Assembly (NCBI RefSeq): GCF_001655685.1
Contig: NZ_LYVF01000168.1
Location: forward strand, 1-52,821
Source of the DNA: Desulfotomaculum copahuensis
Lineage (GTDB): Bacteria; Bacillota; Desulfotomaculia; Desulfotomaculales; Desulfovirgulaceae
Direction of reading: 5' to 3'
DNA: 52,821 bases
Under the pieces are notes generated by a model, which saw only the letters and a list, made by a program, of their open reading frames with translations, ran no database searches and was not told where the DNA came from. Shown in pieces: positions 15,286 through 24,599 of this stretch. Every line of letters begins with the position of its first letter. Positions within the stretch are counted from its first letter, which is position 1. Made by a program: the position numbers and the translations under genes.

Positions 15286-17335
15286 AGCGGGTGTTGCTTA
15301 TGGGGTGAAAGATAGAATTCAATCCATCCGCGCTGGCCTCGGACTGGTCGGAGCGGGTTTTCAAGTAATGATGGGTAGTAAGGCTCCGGGAACGTTTTTG
15401 TCGCAAGTATGGGAGGCCATACAGGCCCGGTGGGGTGAACCGCCTAAGCGTAACTCCAAACAGTGGCTGGAGATGTATGGGAAAAACCCGCGTCTACGGC
15501 CGGTTTACAAAATCGCAAAAGACGTGGCGGCCGCCCAGTGGCATCTCTACGCCCAGCAGGGCAAAGAGAAAGTGGAACTGCAAGACCATCCCTTGATTAA
15601 GCTATTGAACAGGCCAAATCCCCGCATGACCGGGAATGCCTTCATGTACCTTACTCAGGTTTACTTGAGCTTGCGGGGTGAGGCATTTTGGCTCCAGGAG
15701 CGGAACGGGCTGGGAAGCCCAACAGAACTGTGGCCTCTTCCACCCTACTGGGTGATTGAGACGCCGGCATCGAACCGGCCTTATTATCGAGTGGATTTTC
15801 GCAACGGGACCCAGCTCATGGTGCCTGCAGAGGACATCATTATGCTGGTCGAACCAGACCCGGTGAACCCATACGGTCGGGGCCTGGGGTCGGCAGAAGG
15901 CATTGGCGATGAGGTTGAGACCGATGAGTACATGGCGAAGTGGGCAAAAAGGTTTTTCTGGAATAATGCTACTCCACCTGTGGTATTTGAAGCGCCAAAC
16001 ATTCAGAAGGAACAGGCGGAGCGCATCAAGGAAGAATGGATGGAGCGATATGCCGGTTATTGGAACGCACACAAACCGGCCATTCTGCCCTGGGAGGCAA
16101 AAATCCACGAACTGGGCAAAGGCCAGAAGGAAATGGATTTCGTGGAGTCCAGACGGTATATCCGTGATACGGCCATGCAGCACTTCATGATTCCACCTGA
16201 ACTGATGGGGGTAATTGAAAACTCTAACAGGGCCACTATCGATGCAGCTTATTACATCTATGCGGCCAATGTCTTAAAGCCATGCCTGGACCTCATCCAG
16301 GAGCATATACAGGTTTTCTTGGTGCCTCAATTCGACGATAAGTTGATTTTTGAGTTTGAGGACCCAGTACCAGCAAATAAAGAATTCCGCCTGCAGCAGG
16401 CTAATGACGGCCTCAAGCAAGGCGCCCTTACAGTGAATGAATGGCGCGAGCGCAACGGCTTTGACCGCCTGGAAGAAGGCGGCGATGTCATATATGTGCC
16501 TATTGGGTCGGTGCCCACGCAAGTCAAACAGGTAAAGGGCAGACTCAAAGGGAAAATGACCAGAGGGCTGACGCCCGAGCAGAAAACCGCTATTTGGTGG
16601 ATGTTCGATAAAGCAGCCAGAAGCCAAGAGAGCAACCTGCAGCGGGCCCTGAAGCGGTATTTTCAAGCCCAGCAGGACGAAATTACCCGCAACCTTGAGG
16701 AACTGCTGGGAGAAAAGGCAAAGGCTGTGTATAAGGATGTGGATAATCTTCTGCAGTTGTTAGCTAATTGGCAGGAGCAATATCAAGCACTGCTGGATTT
16801 GCTGCGGCAGTTTTGGGATGCATCCGCCCGGGATGGCTGGCAGGCTGTTCAGGATATCTTTGACCTTCCGGTTAGTTACGAGCTAATTAATCCCAGGGTG
16901 GTTCAGTGGATGGAGACCAACGGTGCCGAGAAGGTTAAAGACATTACCGAGACTACCAAGCGGGCACTCGCCCAAACCCTGGCCGAAGGCATAGCCCAGG
17001 GGGATGGCGTTGCAAAGCTACGGGATAGGGTTTCGGAGGTATTCCGCCAGGCAAAAGTGGTCCGGGCCGAGACCATTGCCAGAACAGAGACGCACAACGC
17101 TGTAAGCATTGGCACCTTTGAGACCTACCGAGCTGGCCGGGTGGAGCAAAAAGAATGGCTGGCCACCCGCGATTCCAGGGTGCGGGACAGCCATATCTCC
17201 ATTGACCGGGAGGTGAGGCCTATCGACCAGCCGTTTTCAAACGGTTTGATGTATCCTGGGGCGCCTGGACCGCCCGGGGAGGTCATCAACTGCAGGTGTG
17301 CACTGTTACCGGTCATTGAAGGCGTAGAGGATTGA
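15272..17335 (+). CDS. Portal protein fused to MuF-like head morphogenesis domain
   Basis: Residues about 1-430 are an HK97-type portal (NPRLRPVYKIAKDVAAAQWHL, SLRGEAFWLQERN, PPELMGVIENSNRATIDAAYY). Residues about 450-687 are a MuF-like domain with helices followed by AETIARTETHNAVSIG and the C-terminal NCRCALLP signature. Portal and MuF are separate genes in many phages; here they are one chain. ATG 15272 was preferred because ATG 15239 lies deep in terL with no ribosome site, though neither site is strong. The portal forms the packaging ring at the capsid vertex; MuF domains help head assembly or injection. Confidence 0.9.
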   Translation: MRFTKAGVAYGVKDRIQSIRAGLGLVGAGFQVMMGSKAPGTFLSQVWEAIQARWGEPPKRNSKQWLEMYGKNPRLRPVYKIAKDVAAAQWHLYAQQGKEKVELQDHPLIKLLNRPNPRMTGNAFMYLTQVYLSLRGEAFWLQERNGLGSPTELWPLPPYWVIETPASNRPYYRVDFRNGTQLMVPAEDIIMLVEPDPVNPYGRGLGSAEGIGDEVETDEYMAKWAKRFFWNNATPPVVFEAPNIQKEQAERIKEEWMERYAGYWNAHKPAILPWEAKIHELGKGQKEMDFVESRRYIRDTAMQHFMIPPELMGVIENSNRATIDAAYYIYAANVLKPCLDLIQEHIQVFLVPQFDDKLIFEFEDPVPANKEFRLQQANDGLKQGALTVNEWRERNGFDRLEEGGDVIYVPIGSVPTQVKQVKGRLKGKMTRGLTPEQKTAIWWMFDKAARSQESNLQRALKRYFQAQQDEITRNLEELLGEKAKAVYKDVDNLLQLLANWQEQYQALLDLLRQFWDASARDGWQAVQDIFDLPVSYELINPRVVQWMETNGAEKVKDITETTKRALAQTLAEGIAQGDGVAKLRDRVSEVFRQAKVVRAETIARTETHNAVSIGTFETYRAGRVEQKEWLATRDSRVRDSHISIDREVRPIDQPFSNGLMYPGAPGPPGEVINCRCALLPVIEGVED

Positions 17336-17347
17336 GGAGGTGATAAC

Positions 17348-18637
17348 GTGGACCTAAAACTTAAAGCGTTACCAATCAGCATCAAGCAAGGCGACAAAGA
17401 CACTTTAGTTTTTACGATTAGCACCAGAACACAGGATAGAGACGAGGATATTTTGGAACCCAGCGGTTGCCGCCTTGACAACTACATGAAAAACCCTGTT
17501 GTGCTGTTTGCTCATGACTATAGAAGCCTTCCCATCGGCAGAAGCAAATCTGTTTCCGTGACAGCCGACGCAGTGGTGGCTGAAGTAGAATTTGCGCCCA
17601 CCCAGATGGGACAGGAAGTCAAACAGCTGTGCCAGGCAGGGTTCCTTAAGGCAGCATCTGTAGGGTTTATCCCGCTTAAATATGAGCCGATAGGCGACAA
17701 TTCCTGGGGCCACCGAATTTATGAATGGGAGCTGCTCGAGTGGAGCATTGTGCCGGTGCCATCTAACCCCACTGCTCTTATTAGCGAGGCAAAAGCCAAA
17801 GGCCTGAAGGTAGCGGCCATTGAGGAAGCCTTGGAGAAAGGGGTCATCAGTTATGGGCAGGCGCATCCTGATGGGACGCCAAAGGCTCCAGAAGATGAGA
17901 ATTGGGACGGCGCTGCCGAGGTAGCAGCTGCCGACGTGGATGACCTTAAGGTAATGTGTGCTTGGGTAGATAGTGAAAATGCCGAGAACAAAGGTGCTTA
18001 TAAATTACCCCATCATAAGGCATCCGGTAACCATGCGGTGGTGTGGCGTGGGGTTGTCGCTGCCATGTCCTCCCTGTTGGGTGCCCGCGGCGGAGTAGAT
18101 ATTCCTGACGGCGACCGCAAGGCGGTATATAACCACCTAGCAAAGCATTACGCGGAGTTTGATAAAGAGCCACCGGAATTTCGCAGCACCGATGAAATTA
18201 TCTCAGTTTATGCTGAAGGCAAGCCGAAGGCCCAAGCGGAACCTGGCCAGAAAGCCGGGGCGGTATTGAGCACTAAAAATAAGGACCGACTTACCCAAGC
18301 CCGGGACTTGATTAACGAGGTGCTGGCCGAGGCTGGCGAGGGCCAGGACGACGAGCCTAAAGGTATTTTTGTAAGGGTTGCGGCGGACCAGGTTGTTGAC
18401 CAGGCCGGCCTTGCTGAGACAGTAGCCGGCGAGATTGCTAAGCACCTTAAAGACGTATTATCAAAGCCCCAGGACAGTGCACCTGTGGTGATTGACCTGG
18501 ATGCTATACAGCTACCTGCGGCGGCCAAAGCCGATGACCAGGAACTAAATATCGAACCCGAGATGCTGAAAGATCTGCTGAAAAACGTGGTCAAGGAAGA
18601 ATTGGACCGTGTTCGCGGGAAAGTCAACATTTTTTGA
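17348..18637 (+). CDS. HK97-type prohead protease with extended C-terminus
   Basis: GTG 17348 follows GAGGAGGTG. The first about 150 residues are the herpesvirus-assemblin-like phage protease (NPVVLFAHDYRSLPIG with the catalytic His, then GFLKAASVGFIPL with the Ser, and ELLEWSIVPVPSNP). Residues about 165-290 form a second domain (WDGAAEVAAADVDDLK...HHKASGNHAVVWRGV) and the C-terminal 150 residues are acidic/coiled, like a scaffold. The protease matures the capsid and the C-terminal part may serve as the internal scaffold, since no separate scaffold gene is present. Confidence 0.87.
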   Translation: MDLKLKALPISIKQGDKDTLVFTISTRTQDRDEDILEPSGCRLDNYMKNPVVLFAHDYRSLPIGRSKSVSVTADAVVAEVEFAPTQMGQEVKQLCQAGFLKAASVGFIPLKYEPIGDNSWGHRIYEWELLEWSIVPVPSNPTALISEAKAKGLKVAAIEEALEKGVISYGQAHPDGTPKAPEDENWDGAAEVAAADVDDLKVMCAWVDSENAENKGAYKLPHHKASGNHAVVWRGVVAAMSSLLGARGGVDIPDGDRKAVYNHLAKHYAEFDKEPPEFRSTDEIISVYAEGKPKAQAEPGQKAGAVLSTKNKDRLTQARDLINEVLAEAGEGQDDEPKGIFVRVAADQVVDQAGLAETVAGEIAKHLKDVLSKPQDSAPVVIDLDAIQLPAAAKADDQELNIEPEMLKDLLKNVVKEELDRVRGKVNIF

Positions 18638-18652
18638 AAGGAGATGTAAACC

Positions 18653-19792
18653 ATGACTTTAGAGGAATTGAAAGCCCTTATGAAAGAGACTGTGCAAGCA
18701 GAGCTGGCTCCTGTGTTGGAGACTCAGCGGAAATATGCCCACTTGCTGGATGGTAATGGACAACAGCAAACACAACCCAAAGAGTTGGAACCGGGTATCA
18801 GATTGGCCCGCTTTGCAAAGGTTATGGCTCTTGCCAAGAACGATGTAGAGCGTGCGGCCAAAATTGCTAAAACCATGTATGATGACCCTGTGTTGATTAA
18901 GGCCTTGGGCGAAGGCACCCCCTCTGACGGCGGTTACCTGGTGCCTGAAGGGTTTAGCCAGGAGATTATTCCTTTGCTCCAGGCACAGGCAGTTATCCGC
19001 AAAATTGGCGCCCGCGTTGTACCCATGAGTGGAAACGTTATGAACATGCCGCGTCAGACCGCCGCGAGCATGGCCAGCTACATCGGCGAGAATACCAATA
19101 TCCAAGTGAGCCAGCCGGCATTCGGCAACCTGAAGCTGTCTGCTAAAAAGCTGGCTGCCCTGGTGCCCATTAGCAATGACCTTATTCGCGATGCCAGCAC
19201 CCAGGCGGACCAATTCGTCCGTGATGATATAATTACCGCTTTAGCTCTCAAGGGTGACTGGGCGGCCCTCTATGGAACCGGAACTGGTGACGAGCCTCTC
19301 GGGCTGAAGAATACGCCGGACGTTGAAATTCGTTCCGTTGGAGCCGCCATCGATGGCGATATCCTGGCATCCGTAGTTGGTACTCTCATGCAGGCAAACG
19401 TGGCTTTCCTGCGTCCAGGCTGGATTTTCAACGGGATTATGTGGAGCAAGATTTACAATCTCAAAACTGCCACTGGCCAGTATCTGTTCCGTGAGGAAAT
19501 GAACCAGGGCAAGCTCCTTGGATATCCATATCAGGTCAGCAACCAGATTCCGGTGGCAAACGACGCCAACAAAACTACAGATGTTTTCTTCGGGGACTGG
19601 GCAGAGTTCATGATCGGCGAGAATATGAGGATTGCTGTAGATGCATCGACCGAGGCTGCTTATGTGGTTGGTGGCAACCTGGTTTCCGCCTACTCGCTTG
19701 ACCAGACCATCATCCGTGCTATTGAGCGGCATGACTTCGGAGCAAGGCAACCAAAGGCCTTTATCGTGCTGACCGATGTTTATACCGCTTAA
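18653..19792 (+). CDS. Major capsid protein, HK97 fold
   Basis: The 379-residue protein has GAAAGGAGATG before ATG 18653. The first about 85 residues are a charged, helical delta-domain (TLEELKALMKETVQAELAPVLETQ). The mature part starts near EGTPSDGGYLVPEGFSQEIIPLL and continues with the P-domain pattern (KKLAALVPISNDLIRDAS, LYGTGTGDEPLGL, MWSKIYNLKTATGQYLF). It forms the icosahedral shell and is processed by the upstream protease. Confidence 0.93.
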   Translation: MTLEELKALMKETVQAELAPVLETQRKYAHLLDGNGQQQTQPKELEPGIRLARFAKVMALAKNDVERAAKIAKTMYDDPVLIKALGEGTPSDGGYLVPEGFSQEIIPLLQAQAVIRKIGARVVPMSGNVMNMPRQTAASMASYIGENTNIQVSQPAFGNLKLSAKKLAALVPISNDLIRDASTQADQFVRDDIITALALKGDWAALYGTGTGDEPLGLKNTPDVEIRSVGAAIDGDILASVVGTLMQANVAFLRPGWIFNGIMWSKIYNLKTATGQYLFREEMNQGKLLGYPYQVSNQIPVANDANKTTDVFFGDWAEFMIGENMRIAVDASTEAAYVVGGNLVSAYSLDQTIIRAIERHDFGARQPKAFIVLTDVYTA

Positions 19793-19809
19793 GGCAAGGA
19801 GGGATTAAG

Positions 19810-20208
19810 GTGAGCTTAAGACTACATCAGGGCATCAAGTTCCAACCTGCTATCCGGCCTCAGACGGCTGCTGCCGGGACCATCAACGGCCTGGCCATTG
19901 ACCGCCTGGGTTTTGAGGATGCAGCATTGATTGTGTCCGTGGGAGCCGTCACTGGAGCTCCTACCGCTCAGACAGTAGATGTGAAGGTCCAGGATAGCGC
20001 CGACGGGACCACATGGGCCGATGTGGAAGGACTGGCTGTCGAGCAAATAACTGCAGGAGACACCTATAAGGAACTGGGCATCAACCTATCTCCCCTGCGA
20101 CGCTACATCCGGGCGGTGGCCACCGTAGCCTTCACCGGGGGTACTGCTCCCACTATTCAGTTGGCTACGGATATTGCCCTGGGCAAGAACCGGGTGGAGC
20201 CGGTCTAA
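19810..20208 (+). CDS. Head protein, probable capsid decoration/fibre
   Basis: GTG 19810 follows AGGAGGG. The 132-residue sequence is strand-rich (AALIVSVGAVT, TVDVKVQDSADGTTW, RRYIRAVATVAFTGG), with the VQDSADGTTWADVEGL pattern of small beta-sandwich capsid accessory proteins. Its position directly after the major capsid gene supports a decoration role. The family was not confirmed. Confidence 0.6.
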   Translation: MSLRLHQGIKFQPAIRPQTAAAGTINGLAIDRLGFEDAALIVSVGAVTGAPTAQTVDVKVQDSADGTTWADVEGLAVEQITAGDTYKELGINLSPLRRYIRAVATVAFTGGTAPTIQLATDIALGKNRVEPV

Positions 20209-20432
20209 TGCTGGTAAAAGTAAAAGTTAAACCGAGCCGGTCGCTTTACTATGGCGGCCGGCTTTATACCAGCGGAGACGAATTCAATGCAGGGGAGGAT
20301 TTCGACCGCTGGCAGCATGTGGATCGTTTAAACAAGGAGGCCGATGATGTGAAAACCGACGTACAGGCAAGAGCTCCAAAGGCCCCGCCTGCTGATAAGG
20401 CTATCAAAGGCGGTCAGGTCAGAAAGAAGTGA
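20208..20432 (+). CDS. Small head-region protein, 74 aa
   Basis: The ATG overlaps the previous stop by one base. The N-terminal VKVKPSRSLYYGGRLYTSGDEFNA looks like a small beta barrel and the C-terminus is Lys/Ala/Pro rich. It is of the type often found between capsid and connector genes. The specific function is not recognised. Confidence 0.6.
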   Translation: MLVKVKVKPSRSLYYGGRLYTSGDEFNAGEDFDRWQHVDRLNKEADDVKTDVQARAPKAPPADKAIKGGQVRKK

Positions 20433-20437
20433 TGTGA

Positions 20438-21070
20438 ATGGCGCTTTCTGTGCATGCCTTGACCACACTTGCGGCGGTCAAGGATTTCCTAAAAATTGAG
20501 ATTGATGATAACCAGTACGACACCCTTTTGGAGCGCATGATTAACGCAGCCTCGGAGGCAATAGAGGGATATTGCAACCGACATTTTGAGCGCGGGGTTT
20601 ATGATGAGCTGTATCGCGGCAACGGGCGGCAGTTACTCGGCCTGAACCAATATCCTGTGCAGGCCGTTACATTGGTGGAAGCAAACGGGGCCCGAATAAC
20701 GGACTACCAGGTTTACAAGGAAGAAGGAATGCTCTATCGATTGGCTTTATGGCCAGCCGGAGCATATTTTACCGGTCTTGTTGGTGACCCGGTTGGCTCC
20801 ACTCGGAACATTCGAGTGTTATACGAGGCAGGCTATGTTTTACCCAAGGACGAGGATCTGCAGGCATCTCCCCCTATCATACGCACATTGCCTTACGATT
20901 TGGAGGATGCATGTATTGAGTTGGTAGCCCTGAAATTCAACCAGCGCCAGGAAGAAGCGGCCGGCAAGGTCACCAGGGCACAAGCTGACTACCAGACTAC
21001 CTACCAGCAGGATATCCCTCCTCGCCTTCGCCAGGTGCTGGATAGGCATCGCAGACTGGTGGTGGTGTGA
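20438..21070 (+). CDS. Head-tail connector (HK97 gp6-like adaptor)
   Basis: The 210-residue protein begins VKDFLKIEIDDNQYDTLLERMINAASEAIEGYCNRHF, the standard opening of gp6-like DNA-packaging adaptor proteins. Strands (NQYPVQAVTLVEANG) and a C-terminal helix (ACIELVALKFNQR) follow. It forms the ring attached to the portal that connects head and tail. Confidence 0.85.
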   Translation: MALSVHALTTLAAVKDFLKIEIDDNQYDTLLERMINAASEAIEGYCNRHFERGVYDELYRGNGRQLLGLNQYPVQAVTLVEANGARITDYQVYKEEGMLYRLALWPAGAYFTGLVGDPVGSTRNIRVLYEAGYVLPKDEDLQASPPIIRTLPYDLEDACIELVALKFNQRQEEAAGKVTRAQADYQTTYQQDIPPRLRQVLDRHRRLVVV

Positions 21071-21543
21071 TGCAGTTTAAGGACTTGAACAAACTAGATG
21101 GCCTGCCGGAATACCTTTTGCTGCAATTCGCCAAGGCCGGGGAGCGCAAGATGAAGCTGCTTACACCAGTGGACAGGGGCCGCTTGCGTTCCAGCATCGG
21201 TTATGTTCGGGTGGGCGATGAAATCCAGATTGGCTCTAATGTCGAGTATGCTCCCTATATTTTGAGCGATGCCGAGCCATACATCATCAGGGTTAAGCAA
21301 GCGCGGGCCCTGGCATGGGTGGTTTATCCCGGCAAGGGGTCAAAAAAGACTAGACCTGCTTCAGACGATGCACAAGGTTGGCGCCGCCTCAGGAAGCGGG
21401 GTTTAGCCGCTTACGCAAAGTGGGTTAGACACCCTGGTGGCCGCAAAGTAATCAGTCGGACAGCTGAATGGCTGGCCCAACAGCAGGATAAAATTGCCGT
21501 CAGCGCCATCAGGGAATATATGAAAGGGGTGTCAACTGAATGA
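21070..21543 (+). CDS. HK97 gp10-like head-tail joining protein
   Basis: ATG 21070 overlaps the previous stop. The segment TPVDRGRLRSSIGYVRVGDEIQIGSNVEYAPYI is the core of the gp10/tail-component family. Basic C-terminal residues (KTRPASDDAQGWRRLRKRG) follow. It acts at the head-tail interface in myo- and siphophages. The order gp6-like, gp10-like, terminator-like is standard. Confidence 0.82.
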   Translation: MQFKDLNKLDGLPEYLLLQFAKAGERKMKLLTPVDRGRLRSSIGYVRVGDEIQIGSNVEYAPYILSDAEPYIIRVKQARALAWVVYPGKGSKKTRPASDDAQGWRRLRKRGLAAYAKWVRHPGGRKVISRTAEWLAQQQDKIAVSAIREYMKGVSTE

Positions 21544-22049
21544 GCTACCCCAGTTATCAGGCTATGGTAGAGGGAACGCTTGACGCACTGGTAGCACGAC
21601 TGCAGACGGTCCAGGAATTAAAAACGGTGGCCATCACAGAGCCAGGGAAATTGGATGTAGGCAGGATGCCTGCCGCATATGTAATGCTGGATAAGGACGT
21701 AATTAAGCGCGGGACCAGGTTCCTCGAGGAACACACCCTGACTGTAGTGGTATCAGTTATTCGGACGGTACGCGGAACAGCTCACGGGGATGTGGAGCTG
21801 GTCCGGGGATTTCAGGACGGTGTGGCCTTGGTGGGCGCTTGTTATGATGCCCTGGCAACCGACAGAACCCTGTCTGGAACTGTGAAAGACCTGACCATTA
21901 CGTCGGTCGAGTACGGTCGGACACCTCTGGATGTTGGCGTGGTGTTTTGGGGTGAGCTGCAGATGGATATTCAGACGGCATATGCCCCTGGCCAGCCCAC
22001 CGAAGGCACGCTTATGCAAAAAGTCACCAGTGCGGGTCAGATACGTTAA
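21540..22049 (+). CDS. Tail completion/terminator-like protein
   Basis: The 169-residue protein starts at an ATGA overlap. YQAMVEGTLDALVARLQTVQELKTVAI followed by strands and ELQMDIQTAYAP suggests the tail-terminator fold that caps the tube and joins it to the head. Assignment rests mainly on position between gp10-like and sheath genes. Confidence 0.62.
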   Translation: MSYPSYQAMVEGTLDALVARLQTVQELKTVAITEPGKLDVGRMPAAYVMLDKDVIKRGTRFLEEHTLTVVVSVIRTVRGTAHGDVELVRGFQDGVALVGACYDALATDRTLSGTVKDLTITSVEYGRTPLDVGVVFWGELQMDIQTAYAPGQPTEGTLMQKVTSAGQIR

Positions 22050-22064
22050 TGGAGGTGAATAACA

Positions 22065-22274
22065 GTGCCTAAGGACAAAGACAAAGTGGAAGAAGTGAAC
22101 GCCCCGGTCGCGAGCACATACCCGCGAGCGGAGCTTATAGCAAATTCGCAGGCCATCTTCGGGGTTATGCCGGAGGTGGTCATTGGTGCTTTGCACGGCA
22201 ATAATGCCGAAGAACTAACGGTGGTCGAAGTCAAGAAGGCCATCGAGGACTTTTTGAAAAGGAAGGTGAGCTAA
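22065..22274 (+). CDS. Small protein before the sheath, 69 aa
   Basis: GTG 22065 has GGAGGTG upstream. The N-terminus is charged and likely disordered; the rest (AELIANSQAIFGVMPEVVIGALHGNNAEELTVVEVKKAIEDFLKR) is a helical fold resembling small YqbF-like proteins found before sheath genes in Gram-positive myophages. Function unknown. Confidence 0.6.
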   Translation: MPKDKDKVEEVNAPVASTYPRAELIANSQAIFGVMPEVVIGALHGNNAEELTVVEVKKAIEDFLKRKVS

Positions 22275-23723
22275 ATGGCAGGCGGAACTTGGAGCCCAAC
22301 GGAAGCGAAAGTCAGACCTGGCTTTTACATGAATTTTGTGGCCGCTGCTCTGGCTGCTATCCAACCCGGAGCGCGGGGCATTGTGGCCATCCCTGTCAAG
22401 GCTAACTGGGGACCGGCCAAACAGATTGTTGAGATCACTGATGAAAAAAGTTTGATTGACACCTACGGAGCGGATGTGGATGGCGGTTTCACTGCCTATA
22501 ATTCCATCAAGTTAGCCCTTTTGGGCGGAGCAAAGACTGTCCTGGGGTATAGACTAGTAGATAGTGCTGCGGCAAAAGCATCCATCACTCTGAAGGATAC
22601 AGCGGCGACTCCAGCCGACGTCCTGACCTTGACGACGAAGTACGAGACCGCTAGACCGTTCAAGGTCACGGTAAGGGATAACGCTGTAGACCCAACCAAC
22701 AAGCAGGATATCGTGCTCTATGAAGATACCAAGCAGCTTTACGTATTTACCTTTGTCAAGGGCGCTGGTGTGGTGGATAATGCGGTCGCGGCCATCAATA
22801 ATGATGCAAACAACAAGTGGATAACCGCCACTAAGGTAGCCGATGGAAATAACACCATCGCTAACGTGACCAGCCAGGCATTTACAGGCGGTAACGCCGG
22901 GGTGGGCAGCATCGCGAACACCGACTATGTGGATGCTATGTCCGCTTTTGAGACCAGGCGCTTTAACTTCTTTGCCCTCGACGGTGCTACTGATGCCAGC
23001 CTTCAGACCTCGGTCAAGGCATGGATTGAGCGCCTTCGTAGCGAGGGCAAGGGTGTGGTCGCTGTTATGGGCGGCTCTGTAACTGATGACCAGACACCAG
23101 CTACCGCAAATAGCCGCTCCACAGGCTTTAATTACGAGGGCGTGATTAATGTCGGTGTAAGTGGCATCATGGACGGCGTCACCTATTCCAGCGCTCAAGT
23201 AGCATGCTGGGTGGCTGGGAAGGCTGCAGGCCAGGCATTGAGCGAAAGCCTGACCTATGCCGTCACGCCTTTCGATGATGTTACCCCAAGGCTGACCCAT
23301 AATCAGGTTGTGGCAGGGCTACAGGCAGGAACGCTGTTGCTGGTCCACGACGGCGAGAAGGTGATCGTAGAACAGGGCATCAATACACTGACCTCCCTCC
23401 GCCAGGGCCAGAACAACCAGTGGAAGAAGATCCGGGCCATCAGAGTCATGGATGCAATCAATGATGACCTGCTCAAGACGGCCCAGGACAACTATATCGG
23501 TAAAGTAAATAACAACGATGACGGCAAGGTGGCTTTAATCAGCGCCTGCAAGCAGTATATGGAGACCCTGGTCAATGGCGGGCTCATCGAGAAAGACTTC
23601 TCGGTCTACCTTGACCCGGATTATCATCCCGCCCTGTCTGCTCCTGATGAGGTATACATCAAATGGGACGCCAGGATTGTGGACAGCATGGAAAAAATAT
23701 TCGGGACATTTGTGGTGCACTAA
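22275..23723 (+). CDS. Contractile tail sheath protein (XkdK-like)
   Basis: The 482-residue protein opens with GARGIVAIPVKANWGPAKQIVEI, the sheath N-terminal signature. It contains the inserted domains seen in phage sheaths and ends with DPDYHPALSAPDEVYIKWDARIVDSMEKIF, the conserved C-terminal region that meshes sheath subunits. It contracts to drive the tube through the envelope and defines the phage as a myovirus-type. Confidence 0.93.
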   Translation: MAGGTWSPTEAKVRPGFYMNFVAAALAAIQPGARGIVAIPVKANWGPAKQIVEITDEKSLIDTYGADVDGGFTAYNSIKLALLGGAKTVLGYRLVDSAAAKASITLKDTAATPADVLTLTTKYETARPFKVTVRDNAVDPTNKQDIVLYEDTKQLYVFTFVKGAGVVDNAVAAINNDANNKWITATKVADGNNTIANVTSQAFTGGNAGVGSIANTDYVDAMSAFETRRFNFFALDGATDASLQTSVKAWIERLRSEGKGVVAVMGGSVTDDQTPATANSRSTGFNYEGVINVGVSGIMDGVTYSSAQVACWVAGKAAGQALSESLTYAVTPFDDVTPRLTHNQVVAGLQAGTLLLVHDGEKVIVEQGINTLTSLRQGQNNQWKKIRAIRVMDAINDDLLKTAQDNYIGKVNNNDDGKVALISACKQYMETLVNGGLIEKDFSVYLDPDYHPALSAPDEVYIKWDARIVDSMEKIFGTFVVH

Positions 23724-23736
23724 GGAGGTGGCATAG

Positions 23737-24177
23737 ATGCCTGAACTGGACGTTAGTCGCGTAATCAACGGCACTTATGGTGAGGTTTGGATGGATGGTA
23801 AATGGTTGAGCAACTTCAATCATTTAGAGGCCAACGTCGAAATACAAAAGGCCGAGCTTAAAATATCCGGCAACCGCTGGACCAAACGTAAAGTTACCGG
23901 GCTAAATGGCACGGGCACTATTTCCGGTTTCAAGGTCACAAGCGAGTTGATTCAGCTTAACACACCAATGGCAGACAGCGCCAATCCAGCAGTAAGGGTT
24001 GAAATCATCAGCAAGCTGGCCGACCCGGAAGCCTACGGATACGAGCGTATCAGGCTGAAATACGTCATGTTCGACCGTATCCAACTGGCTAACTGGACAG
24101 CTGGCGAGACGGTCAATGAGGAATGGCCCTTTACATTCGAGGACTACGAGCTTCTCGACCCGATAGTCCAGAGTTAA
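23737..24177 (+). CDS. Tail tube protein (XkdM-like)
   Basis: The 146-residue protein follows the sheath with AAGGAGGTG. NGTYGEVWMDGKWLSNFNHLEANVEIQKAEL and GTGTISGFKVTSELIQL match the XkdM tube family of contractile particles. It forms the inner tube on which the sheath assembles. Confidence 0.9.
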   Translation: MPELDVSRVINGTYGEVWMDGKWLSNFNHLEANVEIQKAELKISGNRWTKRKVTGLNGTGTISGFKVTSELIQLNTPMADSANPAVRVEIISKLADPEAYGYERIRLKYVMFDRIQLANWTAGETVNEEWPFTFEDYELLDPIVQS

Positions 24178-24191
24178 AGGAGGGGTAAATC

Positions 24192-24599
24192 GTGGATACC
24201 AATAAACCCATGACTGAAGAAGAAATCCTGGAACGCCTGTTGGATGCGGACCGGGTGCCGGAAAGGACAGTCAAAATAGAGCGCCTGGGCATTCCAGTAA
24301 CCATCCGAGGTTTAACCGGTAAGGCAGTATTTCAAATTCGCGAGCAGTGCACTCATCGCACCAATAAACGGGGCCAAACCATCGAGACCCTGGATGAGGA
24401 ACAGTTCAATTGCCGGCTAATTGCTGCGGCCACGGTATCACCTAAGTGGGACCACCCCCGCCTTCTCGAGAAGTACAATGCCAGCGGCGCGGAGGAAGTT
24501 GTGAAGCGGATTTTGTTGGCCGGTGAGCTGGCTGCTTTGGGTGATGCTGTGTTGGATATCTCCGGCTTCAACGAGGAGCTGGAAGAGGTAAAAAACTAA
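24192..24599 (+). CDS. Tail assembly chaperone, short form (XkdN-like)
   Basis: GTG 24192 has AAAGGAGGGG upstream. The 135-residue zero-frame protein resembles XkdN (EEEILERLLDADRVPERTVKIERLGIPVTIRGLTGKAVFQIRE). It ends at TAA 24,597-24,599 directly after a perfect A AAA AAC slippery heptamer, so it is the short product of a -1 programmed frameshift. It likely chaperones the tape measure protein with the long form, as lambda gpG/gpGT do. Confidence 0.86.
   Translation: MDTNKPMTEEEILERLLDADRVPERTVKIERLGIPVTIRGLTGKAVFQIREQCTHRTNKRGQTIETLDEEQFNCRLIAAATVSPKWDHPRLLEKYNASGAEEVVKRILLAGELAALGDAVLDISGFNEELEEVKN
24590..24596 (+). other. -1 ribosomal frameshift slippery site (A AAA AAC)
   Basis: The zero frame reads GTA-AAA-AAC-TAA. 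Slipping back one base keeps both tRNAs paired and opens a 61-codon extension to TGA 24,779. The X XXY YYZ pattern sits next to the zero-frame stop, just as in known tail-chaperone frameshift sites. Confidence 0.8.

Noticed and set aside
22554-23300. 248-codon minus-strand frame
   Set aside because: It is an antisense shadow of the sheath gene with no motif and no ribosome site.
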